Source: Gammaproteobacteria bacterium (lineage in GTDB: Bacteria > Pseudomonadota > Gammaproteobacteria > Ga0077536). From it: a DNA stretch of 64,000 bases. Below are positions 34,936 through 43,323 of this stretch, in pieces (positions within the stretch are counted from its first letter, which is position 1; each line of letters starts with the position of its first letter). The translations under genes and the position numbers were made by a program. The notes below the pieces were generated by a model. The model worked only from the letters and a program-made list of their open reading frames with translations. It searched no databases and had not been told where the DNA came from. The stretch spans positions 620,001 to 684,000 of the forward strand of contig JACKNG010000002.1 in NCBI GenBank assembly GCA_024235015.1, in the 5' to 3' direction.

Positions 34936-35379
34936 ATGCATACCATGACGAAGTCCGCCGCGCTGGCCCTGGCGCTCGCCACCACCGCCGGCTGCGGCAC
35001 CACGCCCCAGGACCGCGGCCTGAGCGGCGCCGGCATCGGTGCCGGCGCCGGTGCCATTGTCGGCGCGGTGACCGGCTTGTCCGTGCTCGAAGCGGCCGCA
35101 CTGGGCGCGACGGGCGGCGCACTGACCGGCATCTTCACCAACAAGTCGCAGGTCGACATGGGCGACCCGGCCTGGAAGCAGAGCAGCCAGGCGCACGAGC
35201 TCAACAACCTCGTCGCCGACGTCCAGGGCCGGCTCGCCGCACGCGGCTACGACCCGGGCCCGGTCGACGGCGTGGTCGGGCCGAAGACGCGCCAGGCGAT
35301 CCGCGCCTGGCAGCGTGACCGCGGCCTGGCCGTCGACGGCCGGGTCACCCCGGAGCTGGTCTCCAGCCTGCGCGGTTGA
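34936..35379 (+). CDS. Peptidoglycan-binding lipoprotein with glycine-zipper segment
   Basis: A 147-residue predicted lipoprotein: lipobox TAGC with Cys at residue 20, then a Gly/Ala-rich stretch (about 29-68) with GxxxG spacing typical of a glycine zipper, then a PG_binding_1-type domain (about 90-147) with LAARGYDPGPVDGVVGPKTRQAI. GAGGAGG precedes the ATG. Likely anchored in the outer membrane and touching the cell wall. Confidence 0.85.
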   Translation: MHTMTKSAALALALATTAGCGTTPQDRGLSGAGIGAGAGAIVGAVTGLSVLEAAALGATGGALTGIFTNKSQVDMGDPAWKQSSQAHELNNLVADVQGRLAARGYDPGPVDGVVGPKTRQAIRAWQRDRGLAVDGRVTPELVSSLRG

Positions 35380-35421
35380 GACCGGGCCCGCGGCGCGCTG
35401 AAGTGCGGCGCGGGCCTCCGC

Positions 35422-35427
35422 TATAAT
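35422..35427 (+). promoter_or_regulatory. Possible -10 box for the CoA-transferase gene
   Basis: An isolated TATAAT in otherwise GC-rich sequence, 142 bases upstream of the CoA-transferase start. The -35 position (around TGAAGT) is poor. A leader of about 135 bases would follow. Confidence 0.4.
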
Positions 35428-35568
35428 CCGGGCCGCCGCGGCGCTCGCGCCGCGCGGCCCGCGTCCCCGCCCCCGGTCTGGCCGGGTGGCCGCCACGGTG
35501 GCGCCGGCGACTCGCCATCGTTCGACACGCCGCGCCTCTGGCGCGCCAGGTTCCAAGGGGCCACACAG

Positions 35569-36915
35569 ATGAAGAAGGTCTTCCCGGACGCCACGTCCGC
35601 GCTCAAAGACGTCCTCCGGGACGACATCACCATCGCCGCCGGCGGCTTCGGCCTGTGCGGCATCCCCGAGAACCTCATCGCCGCGCTCGCCGCCTCGGGC
35701 ATCAAGGGCCTGACCATCGTCGGCAACAACGCCGGCGTCGACGGCTTCGGCATGGGACTCTTGCTCAACAACCGCCAGGTGAAGGAGGTCATCGCCTCCT
35801 ACGTCGGCGAGAACAAGGAATTCGAGCGCCAGGTGCTGGCCGGCGAACTCGAGCTGCACCTCAACCCCCAGGGCACCCTGGCCGAACGCCTGCGCGCCGG
35901 CGGCGCCGGCATCCCCGGCTTCTACACCCGCACCGCCTTCGGTACCCCGCTCGGCGAGGGCAAGGAGGTCAAGGTCTTCGACGGCGTCGAGTACGTGCTG
36001 GAGGAAGGCATCCGCGCCGACCTCGCCATCGTCAAGGCCTGGAAGGGCGACAAGGCCGGCAACCTCGTCTACCGCAAGGCGGCGCGCAACTTCAACCCGA
36101 TGATCGCGACCTGCGGCAAGGTCTGCATCGCCGAGGTCGAGGAGCTGGTCGAAGTGGGTGAGCTCGACCCGGACGAGATCCACACGCCCGGCATCTACGT
36201 CGACCGCATCATCCAGGGCCGCGATTACGAGAAGCGCATCGAGTTCCGCACCGTCGCCGGCACCCCGGCCAAGGGCGGCTCCCCGACCCGTGACATGATG
36301 GCGAAACGCGCCGCGCAGGAGCTGAAGGACGGCTTCTACGTCAACCTCGGCATCGGCATCCCGACCCTGGTCGCCAACTTCATCCCCGCGGGCGTCAACG
36401 TCACCCTGCAGTCCGAGAACGGCCTGCTCGGCATCGGCCCCTTCCCCGACGAGGCCGACGTCGACCCCGATCTCATCAACGCCGGCAAGCAGACCATCAC
36501 CGCCATTCCCGGCTCGAGCTTCTTCTCCAGCGCGGACTCCTTCGCCATGATCCGCGGCGGTCACGTCGACCTCTCCATCCTCGGCGGGCTGGAAGTGGCC
36601 GAGAACGGCGACCTCGCCAACTTCATGGTGCCGGGCAAGATGGTCAAGGGCCCGGGCGGCGCGATGGACCTCGTGTCCGGGGTCAAGCGCGTGATCGTGC
36701 TGATGGATCACTGCGCCAAGGACGGCAGCCCGAAGATCCTCAAAGCTTGCTCGCTGCCCATCACCGGCAAGAACGTGGTCGACATGATCATCACCGATCT
36801 GTGCGTGTTCGAAGTGCGGCCGGACGGCAAGGGCCTGCTGCTGAAGGAACTGCACGACGGCGTGACGCTGGACGAAGTGAAGGCCAAGACCGGCTGCGAG
36901 TTCTCCACACCCTGA
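35569..36915 (+). CDS. Fused 3-ketoacid CoA-transferase (A and B subunits in one chain)
   Basis: A 448-residue protein in which the A subunit (about 1-222, with GGFGLCGIPENL and VGNNAGVDGFGMG) is joined by a short linker to the B subunit (about 235-448). The B half has the catalytic Glu283 in SENGLLG, which forms the glutamyl-CoA intermediate. The family moves CoA between succinyl-CoA and acetoacetate or related 3-oxoacids. Most bacteria have two separate genes (scoA/scoB); the one-chain form is best known from mitochondrial SCOT. The reading frame is continuous, so this is a true fusion. Confidence 0.92.
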   Translation: MKKVFPDATSALKDVLRDDITIAAGGFGLCGIPENLIAALAASGIKGLTIVGNNAGVDGFGMGLLLNNRQVKEVIASYVGENKEFERQVLAGELELHLNPQGTLAERLRAGGAGIPGFYTRTAFGTPLGEGKEVKVFDGVEYVLEEGIRADLAIVKAWKGDKAGNLVYRKAARNFNPMIATCGKVCIAEVEELVEVGELDPDEIHTPGIYVDRIIQGRDYEKRIEFRTVAGTPAKGGSPTRDMMAKRAAQELKDGFYVNLGIGIPTLVANFIPAGVNVTLQSENGLLGIGPFPDEADVDPDLINAGKQTITAIPGSSFFSSADSFAMIRGGHVDLSILGGLEVAENGDLANFMVPGKMVKGPGGAMDLVSGVKRVIVLMDHCAKDGSPKILKACSLPITGKNVVDMIITDLCVFEVRPDGKGLLLKELHDGVTLDEVKAKTGCEFSTP

Positions 36916-36943
36916 GCGGGCAGCGCACGCACCGCCCGCTTCG

Positions 36944-36979
36944 GGTGTCCGACACCTTCTGTCGAAGGTGTCGGACACC
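36944..36979. repeat. Long hairpin of two class 1 palindromes (GGTGTCCGACACC)
   Basis: GGTGTCCGACACCTT and AAGGTGTCGGACACC form a perfect 15-base stem around CTGTCG, between the CoA-transferase and flavoprotein genes. It is the tightest pairing of this palindrome family in the window. It may attenuate transcription but lacks a T-run. Confidence 0.7.
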
Positions 36980-36991
36980 GTCGACGTCCAC

Positions 36992-38230
36992 ATGACCCCG
37001 GCACACGCGCGGGAGGACTGCGACGTCGCCATCATCGGCGGTGGCCCGGCCGGCCTGATGGCGGCGGAGGCGGCCGCCGCCCGCGGCGCCAACGTCGCCG
37101 TCTACGACGCCATGGCCTCCTGCGGGCGCAAGTTCCTGCTCGCCGGCAAGGGTGGCCTCAACCTCACCCACGAAGCGAACGGCGACGCGCTGCTGGCGCG
37201 CTACGGCGACGACCTGCCGGCCGCGCTGCGCGGGGCGCTCGAAGCCTTCGACACCCGCGCCGTGCGCGCCTGGGCGGCCGGGCTCGGGATCGAAACCTTC
37301 GTCGGCTCCTCGGGCCGCGTGTTCCCCGCCGACATGAAGGCCGCGCCGCTGCTTCGGCGCTGGCTCGAACGGCTGCGCCGCGCGGGCGTCAGCTTCCATC
37401 CCCGCCACCGCTGGTGTGGCTGGGATGGCCAAGCCCTGCTGTTCGCGTCCCCTGAGGGTGACGTGCGCGCAGCCCCCCGCGCTACGGTGCTGGCACTCGG
37501 CGGCGCGAGCTGGCCAAGGCTGGGTTCCGATGGCGGCTGGGTCTCGCTGCTACAGGCCGAGGGCGCCGACGTCACGCCGCTTACCCCGGCCAACTGCGGT
37601 TTCGAGTGTGCGTTCAGTTCGCACTTGCGCGACCGCCACGCCGGGCAGGTGGCGAAGAACGTGGTGCTCGAATGCACGGACAGCACGGGCCGGGCGCACC
37701 GCGCCCCCGGCGATCTCGTGATCACGGACTACGGCTTCGAAGGCGGCTGTATCTATGCACTCTCGCGCTGGCTGCGCGACGCCATCGCCGCCGACGGCGC
37801 GGCCACGCTCCGCGTCGACCTCGCCCCCGGCTACACCCGTGCAGCGCTGGAGGCCGCCCTCGCCCGCCCGCGCGGCAAGCGCAGCCTCGGCGAACACCTG
37901 CGCCGCGCCATACACCTCGACGCCGTGCGCGCGGCTCTTGTGTTCGAAACCGCGCCCGTCGAACAGCGCGCCGATCCTGTCGCCCTCGCCACGCACATCA
38001 AGGCCGCGCGCTTCGTGCTCACCGCGCCGCGTTCGCTAGCCGAGGCCATCAGCACCGCCGGAGGCGTACGCTTCGCCGCTTGTGACGAGCGACTGATGCT
38101 GCGCGCGAAGCCCGGGGTCTTCGTCGCCGGCGAGATGCTGGACTGGGAGGCGCCGACCGGGGGCTACCTGCTGACGGGGTGCCTGGCGACGGGAAGCTTG
38201 GCCGGCGCCGGTGCAGGCGACCGGCGCTGA
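36992..38230 (+). CDS. HI0933-family flavoprotein (TIGR03862-like)
   Basis: A 412-residue FAD-dependent oxidoreductase of the HI0933/BaiN-like group, closest in appearance to the PP_4765-type (TIGR03862) subfamily. The N-terminal dinucleotide site is CDVAIIGGGPAGLMAAEAA; CGRKFLLAGKGGLNLTHE follows, and the C-terminal FAD motif is GVFVAGEMLDWEAPTGGYLLTGCLATG. I start at the ATG after the hairpin; an earlier in-frame start lies inside the palindrome. Physiological substrate unknown. Confidence 0.87.
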   Translation: MTPAHAREDCDVAIIGGGPAGLMAAEAAAARGANVAVYDAMASCGRKFLLAGKGGLNLTHEANGDALLARYGDDLPAALRGALEAFDTRAVRAWAAGLGIETFVGSSGRVFPADMKAAPLLRRWLERLRRAGVSFHPRHRWCGWDGQALLFASPEGDVRAAPRATVLALGGASWPRLGSDGGWVSLLQAEGADVTPLTPANCGFECAFSSHLRDRHAGQVAKNVVLECTDSTGRAHRAPGDLVITDYGFEGGCIYALSRWLRDAIAADGAATLRVDLAPGYTRAALEAALARPRGKRSLGEHLRRAIHLDAVRAALVFETAPVEQRADPVALATHIKAARFVLTAPRSLAEAISTAGGVRFAACDERLMLRAKPGVFVAGEMLDWEAPTGGYLLTGCLATGSLAGAGAGDRR

Positions 38231-38361
38231 CGCGCGCCAGAACGTAAATCATCGTGTCTGGACGCTCGCCGGCAGCCGGAACTGATCGAAGTCAGAACCG
38301 CACGGATCATCGTGGCAATACTTCGGTGAACGCATAGCGCACCGCACAAGGAACCAACCCG

Positions 38362-38997
38362 ATGAGAAGTATCGCCCTCAACCTGGCCCTGGGCGCCCTG
38401 TTCTCCACCCACTTCGCAACGGCCGATGCCGCGCTGGTCAGTCGCGCCGGCGGCACGATGGTCTACGACAGCGATCGCGACATCACCTGGCTCGCCGATG
38501 CCAACTACGCCATGACGTCCGGCCACGACGCCGACGGCCGCATGACCTGGTCGGCAGCGAGCGCCTGGGCGGAGGGGCTGGTCTTCGGCGGTTACGACGA
38601 CTGGCGGCTGCCGAATGCGCTCCCGGAACCCGCCTTCCCGGCCTATGGCGAGACCGCCAGCGAGATGGGCCACTTGTTCTACGAGGAGCTGGGCGGCGTC
38701 GCGCAGCAATCCCTGGCCCTGACCCACAACGCCAACTACGACCTGTTCACCAACATCAGCGACTGGATCTACTGGTCGGCGACGACGTACTCGCCGGAGG
38801 TGGCTCAAGCATGGAATTTCCGCTTCGATTACAGCACGCCATCCCTCAATGGCCTGCAAAGCTTCAACTACAAGGAATTCTTCGAGATGAACGCGTGGGC
38901 GGTGCGTGACGGCGACGTCGCCGTCGTGCCGCTGCCGGGCGCGCTGGGTCTCTGCCTCCCATTGCTGGCACTCCTCGGCGCACGTCGTAGGGGTTGA
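38362..38997 (+). CDS. DUF1566-like exported protein with VPLPGA C-terminal sorting signal
   Basis: A 211-residue exported protein. Signal peptide to about residue 24 (ATADA|ALVSR). The domain shows DITWLADANYA, WSAASAWAEGL and GGYDDWRLPN, the hallmarks of DUF1566/Lcl-C-like surface proteins. It ends with VPLPGALGLCLPLLALLGARRRG, a complete PEP-CTERM-like signal. Related in layout to the protein at 4017-4697. AAGGA precedes the start. Confidence 0.82.
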   Translation: MRSIALNLALGALFSTHFATADAALVSRAGGTMVYDSDRDITWLADANYAMTSGHDADGRMTWSAASAWAEGLVFGGYDDWRLPNALPEPAFPAYGETASEMGHLFYEELGGVAQQSLALTHNANYDLFTNISDWIYWSATTYSPEVAQAWNFRFDYSTPSLNGLQSFNYKEFFEMNAWAVRDGDVAVVPLPGALGLCLPLLALLGARRRG

Positions 38998-39126
38998 GGC
39001 GCGGGTTCCCGCGCTCAGTGGACAGACAAGGCTTTGTTCGGGCACGACGGAATGCGAAAGCGGAAACCGTGGTCTGTCCCTGATTCATTTGAGGTCATCA
39101 AAGTGGGGCGATGCGAACGGGGAACA

Positions 39127-39218
39127 GCGCACAACCTCCAACTTCAAGAAACCGAGGCCTGTCCCCGATTGAGCGCACAACCTCCAACTTCAAGAACCCG
39201 AGGCCTGTCCCCGATTGA
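39127..39218. repeat. 46-base direct tandem repeat, two copies
   Basis: Units at 39127-39172 and 39173-39218 differ by one base (AAGAAACCG against AAGAACCCG). Each ends GGCCTGTCCCCGATTGA. Related partial strings (TGTCCCTGATTCA near 39070; GGTCCCCGATTCA near 41325) lie on either side of the VapBC/PEP-CTERM block. Confidence 0.7.
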
Positions 39219-39245
39219 GCGCGCCGATTTTCCTTAAGCTTAGTT

Positions 39246-39275
39246 GTGTGTATATTTTCTAATATTCTTACACAC
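39246..39275. promoter_or_regulatory. Probable VapB operator and promoter
   Basis: GTGTGTA (39246-39252) and TACACAC (39269-39275) form a perfect 7-base inverted repeat around an AT-rich core that contains TAATAT (39260-39265), a likely -10. It sits 11 bases before the VapB start, the normal place for toxin-antitoxin autoregulation. Confidence 0.55.
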
Positions 39276-39286
39276 GTCACTGCACC

Positions 39287-39481
39287 ATGCGCACCAACAT
39301 CGTTATCGACGACAAGTTGATGGCCGACGCACTCAAGGCCACCGGGGCGAAATCCAAGCGCGAAGCCGTCGAGCTTGGCCTGAAGACGCTTGTGCATCTC
39401 AAGCAGCAGGAACGCTTGCGCGGTTTCCGGGGCAAGCTGCGCTGGCAGGGTGACCTCGACGAGATGAGAACGGACAAGTGA
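39287..39481 (+). CDS. vapB: VapB-type antitoxin
   Basis: A 64-residue antitoxin of the VapB type with a ribbon-helix-helix-like N terminus (MRTNIVIDDKLMADALKATG, then KSKREAVELGLKTL) and a C-terminal toxin-binding tail. Its stop overlaps the VapC start (GTGA). No ribosome site is visible. It should neutralise VapC and repress the operon at the inverted repeat just upstream. Confidence 0.9.
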   Translation: MRTNIVIDDKLMADALKATGAKSKREAVELGLKTLVHLKQQERLRGFRGKLRWQGDLDEMRTDK

Positions 39482-39876
39482 TCCTCGTCGATTCGAGCGT
39501 GTGGGTGGATTACTTCAACGGCAATGCCAACGAACAGGCGGATTTTCTTCACGCACGGCTCGGGAATGAACCTGTCGCCATTGGCGACCTGATGCTGACG
39601 GAAGTCCTGCAGGGCTTCCGAGACGATGGCGATTACCGCACGGCCCGAGGACTGCTCCTGGACTTGCCGGTCCTGAATCTCGTAAGTACAGACGTCGCCC
39701 TCGCTGCAGCAGAGAACTACCGCATGCTTCGCGCTGCAGGAATCACGATCCGCAAGACGATCGATACGCTGATCGCGACCTTCTGCATTCGCGAACGGCT
39801 CGAACTGCTATTCAGTGACCGCGACTTCGAGCCTTTCGTCAGGCATCTCGGCTTGCGATCGGCCATACCGGACTGA
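39478..39876 (+). CDS. vapC: VapC-type PIN-domain ribonuclease toxin
   Basis: A 132-residue PIN-domain toxin starting at GTG. The acidic catalytic residues are recognisable: Asp in VDSSVWVDYF, Glu in LTEVLQGF, Asp in KTIDTLIATFC and Asp in LFSDRDFEPF. VapC toxins cleave specific RNAs, often tRNAs, in the cytoplasm. Coupled to vapB by overlap. Confidence 0.92.
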   Translation: MILVDSSVWVDYFNGNANEQADFLHARLGNEPVAIGDLMLTEVLQGFRDDGDYRTARGLLLDLPVLNLVSTDVALAAAENYRMLRAAGITIRKTIDTLIATFCIRERLELLFSDRDFEPFVRHLGLRSAIPD

Positions 39877-39976
39877 ACCGAATAGACCTGCGCGCTCGTC
39901 TCTCGCCGTTCGTTCTTCGGGTCCGGTACGACGACAGGTCGAGCGCGACCTTCACGCTCACCGCAGGAAACGCAAG

Positions 39977-41173
39977 CTAGTGCAGTCCCGCGATTCCGGT
40001 TTCCTCGGCTGGCCTGCGTCGACGCCGCAGCAGCATCCCCGCTGCCGCCGGCAATAACAGCAAGCCACCCGGAATCGGCACCGTCACGGCGGTCATCGAG
40101 AACGTCGAGGTCGGCTGATCGAAGGCGAGCTGGATGGGAAACGCGTTGGGATCCTCGGCATCGACCAGCGGCCCGATACCCGACACTTCGAAGCTGTCCA
40201 CCCCGTGCCCGAGCAGGCCCAGGAAACTGACGCTGTCGCCGCCGAGGAAGGCGCCCAGTTCCTGGCCGCCAGCCGATACGCTGAACGGGCCATCGAACCC
40301 GCCGGGCAGCGCCAGGATGTGCGTGAACAGCGAGCCGTCCCGCGTTTCGAAGCGGAAGGTGTCCGTCAGCGGCGGATCGAACCACGCGCCCGATTGGGCG
40401 GACTCGAAGAGGAAACTGCCCGGCCCGGGCTCGACCACGCTGGGCAGGATCGGATCGTCCTGCGATGCGCCCTTGCCGATGACGATGTTGAGTGCGCTCG
40501 CGATGACCGCGGAGGAGATACTGTTATTCAGATTAGCCGTTGCACCGATCGAGGCCTCAATGTAGTTGCTGACATGCCCGGTGCGCACAATCTGGCCGCT
40601 GGAACTGGGAGCGTCAGCGGAAAGATCGGCGAAGTAGGTATGGAGCACGTATTGGTTGTCGAGAGTGATGTGGGCACCGAGGGAATCTAGGGTCCCGGAA
40701 TTGACGCGACCCTCGAGGACGTCCCAGGTAAAGGTCGCGGAGTAAGGGCGAGGCGTGCCACCGAGATCCAAGAGCCTGGCCATTGGCCCGGCGGACAGGG
40801 AAGCCGCCGCAGAAACCGGGCCCACGACCGAGCCCGCCAGGTCGTAAGCCAACACGATGCCCGCATCGTCGACACGATTGACGGCGCGGCCACTTGCGGT
40901 TGCCACACTGTCCCGAGCCGCCGCGATGGTGCTTGCCGAAACGCCCGTGTTAGGCGCCAAAGACCGCTCCTCGACACCCGATTTCTGGCAGGTAGGCAGA
41001 AAGCAACGCGGGGTATTGAGTACGCCACCGGCGACCGTGACCAGGGCGACCTGGCTCCAGCCATCGACTTCGACGGCATGGACTTGCGACCCCGCATCAA
41101 AGAGGCCTAACAGGAGCGCCACTACGGCCGTGGATACGCGTACCTGTCTTTGTAGGTTGAAACGCATGGACAT
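39977..41173 (-). CDS. Exported protein with VPIPGG C-terminal sorting signal
   Basis: A 398-residue secreted protein with signal peptide (VSTAVVALLLGLFDAGSQVHA, cleavage near residue 34 from MSMRFNLQ) and a C-terminal VPIPGGLLLLPAAAGMLLRRRRR signal followed by a 12-residue tail. The body has two Cys (about residues 57 and 62) and a beta-rich middle; no family recognised. I start at the ATG preceded by GAGG rather than 45 bases upstream. First of four same-strand PEP-CTERM-like genes when read in the minus direction from 44100. Confidence 0.78.
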   Translation of the reverse strand: MSMRFNLQRQVRVSTAVVALLLGLFDAGSQVHAVEVDGWSQVALVTVAGGVLNTPRCFLPTCQKSGVEERSLAPNTGVSASTIAAARDSVATASGRAVNRVDDAGIVLAYDLAGSVVGPVSAAASLSAGPMARLLDLGGTPRPYSATFTWDVLEGRVNSGTLDSLGAHITLDNQYVLHTYFADLSADAPSSSGQIVRTGHVSNYIEASIGATANLNNSISSAVIASALNIVIGKGASQDDPILPSVVEPGPGSFLFESAQSGAWFDPPLTDTFRFETRDGSLFTHILALPGGFDGPFSVSAGGQELGAFLGGDSVSFLGLLGHGVDSFEVSGIGPLVDAEDPNAFPIQLAFDQPTSTFSMTAVTVPIPGGLLLLPAAAGMLLRRRRRPAEETGIAGLH

Positions 41174-41345
41174 CGTCCATTTACCTCGTTGGATCGGAAT
41201 CCCATCTTTTCCTTGCATCCGATCGCGCCACGAGAGGCGCCCTCGAAAATGGATAGCCCCTTGCGCTAATCACTAGTAGGTACTGCTTTGAGACCGCAGA
41301 AGAGGCCAGCAAACCGCGGGCGGTCCCCGATTCACGCTCGGGTCT

Positions 41346-42062
41346 CTAAGCGATCGCTTGCTCCTTTCGAAGCAACGCGAGGCCCGCAAGTGCCGATCCG
41401 AGGAGAATCATAGGGGCCGGTATTGGGACAGGCGTCGTCGCCCACGCCCCGATACCAAACGTCTCGAGGGTATTTCCGGAATTTGCGCTATCGCCGCCGG
41501 CGAGGGTGCAGAACCCACTTTCACTCAGTTCCACGCATTCAAACAGGAACACGCTGTCAAGGGCGAACGTGTCGATCTCCCCGAACAATCTCATTTGCAG
41601 AAACTGCGAAGCTGGGCCGAGCTGATTGGTTCCCGTGAACGGAGCCTGAGATATGCCGGGGTTCAATACGTCGAAACCGTAGAACCCGGTCAGCTTTCCT
41701 GTTGCGTCAGTGTGCAAGGAAAGGCTCCACTCTTTAGCTGACCCGTCATTCGTCCCGAGCACGTGCGTTCCGTCAGTGAACTCAAATCCCACCACGTCAG
41801 GACCCTCACCCGTCGGGGTATAGATACTGTTGCGGAAATAGTCGAGGTCTGGCCCTAGCGGGCCGGCGAAATCGATATACCCGGAAATCGTCTGCGTTCC
41901 GTCGAATGCACCGAAGATGAAGCCCGTCGGATTCGGTTGATCGTCCAACGCGATCAGCGGAGGGCTTTCATACGTATACCTGACAATCGCGGCATTAGCG
42001 TTGGACGAACCTTCGGATAGAAGCACAGCCAGCAGGCAATGTGCAGCAACTTTGATCTTCAA
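41346..42062 (-). CDS. Exported protein with VPIPAP C-terminal sorting signal (TTG start)
   Basis: A 238-residue secreted protein. I place the start at a TTG because AGGAG lies 7 bases upstream and the product begins KIKVAAHCLLAVLLSEGSSNANA, a good signal peptide; an ATG 45 bases upstream gives a poor one. The beta-rich body resembles PEP-CTERM proteins with 'TYESPP...ISGYIDFAGPLG' opening. It ends VPIPAPMILLGSALAGLALLRKEQ, so the final basic cluster is reduced to Arg-Lys. Confidence 0.75.
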   Translation of the reverse strand: MKIKVAAHCLLAVLLSEGSSNANAAIVRYTYESPPLIALDDQPNPTGFIFGAFDGTQTISGYIDFAGPLGPDLDYFRNSIYTPTGEGPDVVGFEFTDGTHVLGTNDGSAKEWSLSLHTDATGKLTGFYGFDVLNPGISQAPFTGTNQLGPASQFLQMRLFGEIDTFALDSVFLFECVELSESGFCTLAGGDSANSGNTLETFGIGAWATTPVPIPAPMILLGSALAGLALLRKEQAIA

Positions 42063-42152
42063 TTCTCTTCTCCTATTACCTGTTTCTTTGGCGCTGGCCC
42101 CGATCAAAAGACACCAACGACAGCCCGGCGCCCGGTACTCTGTTGGCGGAAT

Positions 42153-43307
42153 TCAAGCTTCGCTGGGGTGGCGGCGCGCTCGCGCGACTGCAATCAGCGC
42201 CGGCCCCATCAGCAACCACCCCGCCGGCAACGGCACCGGCGCCGTGTTCTCCTGCAGCGCCACGTAGGCCGCCTCCGCCATCGCCTGGTGCACGGCGGCG
42301 TTGGGATGCAGCGCGTCGTACATCATGTATTCGTCCGGGTTGCCGCACATGCCTTCGAGGCCGAGGCCGGCGTCGAAGTCGAGACAGGGCTGGCTGATGT
42401 TGGTGAGCCCGTAGTGGGCCGGGTTCGCGGCTATCTCGTCGAAGAGCGCGAACCAGTCGACCTCCACGATTTCGACGCCGAGGTTGGTGCGCAGATCGGC
42501 GAGTTCGCTCGCCAGCAGGCCGTTGAAGGCCTGCGAGAGGCTGCGCACGTCGGCAGGGGTCGCGGTCACCCAGTCGTCGGCGACGATGTAACCGGGCAGG
42601 TTGGGCACGAGGAAGTTGCTGGCGCCGGCGTCGGCGAGGTCGGTGATGATCGAGCCCAGGGCGTCGACGGCGCCCTGCAGGACGACGGGGATGTCGCCCG
42701 GGCCGGTGATGTTGAAGAAGTCGTTGCCGCCGCCCTGGACGACGTAGAGGGTGCGGTCGCGTTGATCGGTTGTTGGGGCGGGCCAGTTGAAACTCGGAAT
42801 ACCGTCGCGCAGGAAATCGGCATGGAATTGCCCCTGCTGTTGCAGCGATAAACCGCCAAATAGGGTGCCGTTGGTCTGGGCACCGCCGAAAGCCTGATTG
42901 AATCCGAGCCAAGGATTGAGCGGGTCACTGGATTCGATTGTGCCGACGGATCCGCCCGGCAGCCCTAAACCCTGATCGACCGTGGCACCCCAGCTCTGCT
43001 CGTAGGCGGCACGGACCGCCATGTCGAATTCCGGCGTGCCACCGAGCAGGTTTTCCAATCGTTCGACCCACACCGGTCCGTTCGAGAAACGCCGCCACGC
43101 ATCTTCTGCAACAACACCTGTACCACCCAAGGATCCGGCATCGCCGTAGTACAGGCCCGCAGGCGGGCTTCCGCCGATCACGCCGGAGAGATTGCCGGTA
43201 TCCGACAAGCTGTCCCCAATGGTCCCAATGGCGAAGATGTCGTTCGGCACGGCGTGGGCTGGTGCTGCCAGGGCCAGGCACAGGCCGAGCGTGCAGGTCT
43301 TGTTCAT
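42153..43307 (-). CDS. GDSL/SGNH hydrolase with VPLPAG C-terminal sorting signal
   Basis: A 384-residue exported hydrolase. After a signal peptide (LCLALAAPAHA) comes the catalytic block GTIGDSLSDTGN (nucleophile Ser33), a GGGNDFF block with the Asn of the oxyanion hole, and DALHPNAAVH near the end with Asp and His of the triad. The C terminus is VPLPAGWLLMGPALIAVARARRH. Probably a surface esterase or lipase. AAGGGAT precedes the ATG; only 16 bases separate it from the upstream gene. Confidence 0.88.
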   Translation of the reverse strand: MNKTCTLGLCLALAAPAHAVPNDIFAIGTIGDSLSDTGNLSGVIGGSPPAGLYYGDAGSLGGTGVVAEDAWRRFSNGPVWVERLENLLGGTPEFDMAVRAAYEQSWGATVDQGLGLPGGSVGTIESSDPLNPWLGFNQAFGGAQTNGTLFGGLSLQQQGQFHADFLRDGIPSFNWPAPTTDQRDRTLYVVQGGGNDFFNITGPGDIPVVLQGAVDALGSIITDLADAGASNFLVPNLPGYIVADDWVTATPADVRSLSQAFNGLLASELADLRTNLGVEIVEVDWFALFDEIAANPAHYGLTNISQPCLDFDAGLGLEGMCGNPDEYMMYDALHPNAAVHQAMAEAAYVALQENTAPVPLPAGWLLMGPALIAVARARRHPSEA

Positions 43308-43323
43308 GTCGAGATCCCTTCAC

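Noticed and set aside
36944..36979. Ordinary rho-independent terminator after the CoA-transferase
   Set aside because: The stem is strong but there is no T-run and both arms belong to the scattered GGTGTCNGACACC family, so a repeat is the better call.
39060..39220. CRISPR array
   Set aside because: Only two direct copies in tandem with no spacer sequence between them and no cas genes.
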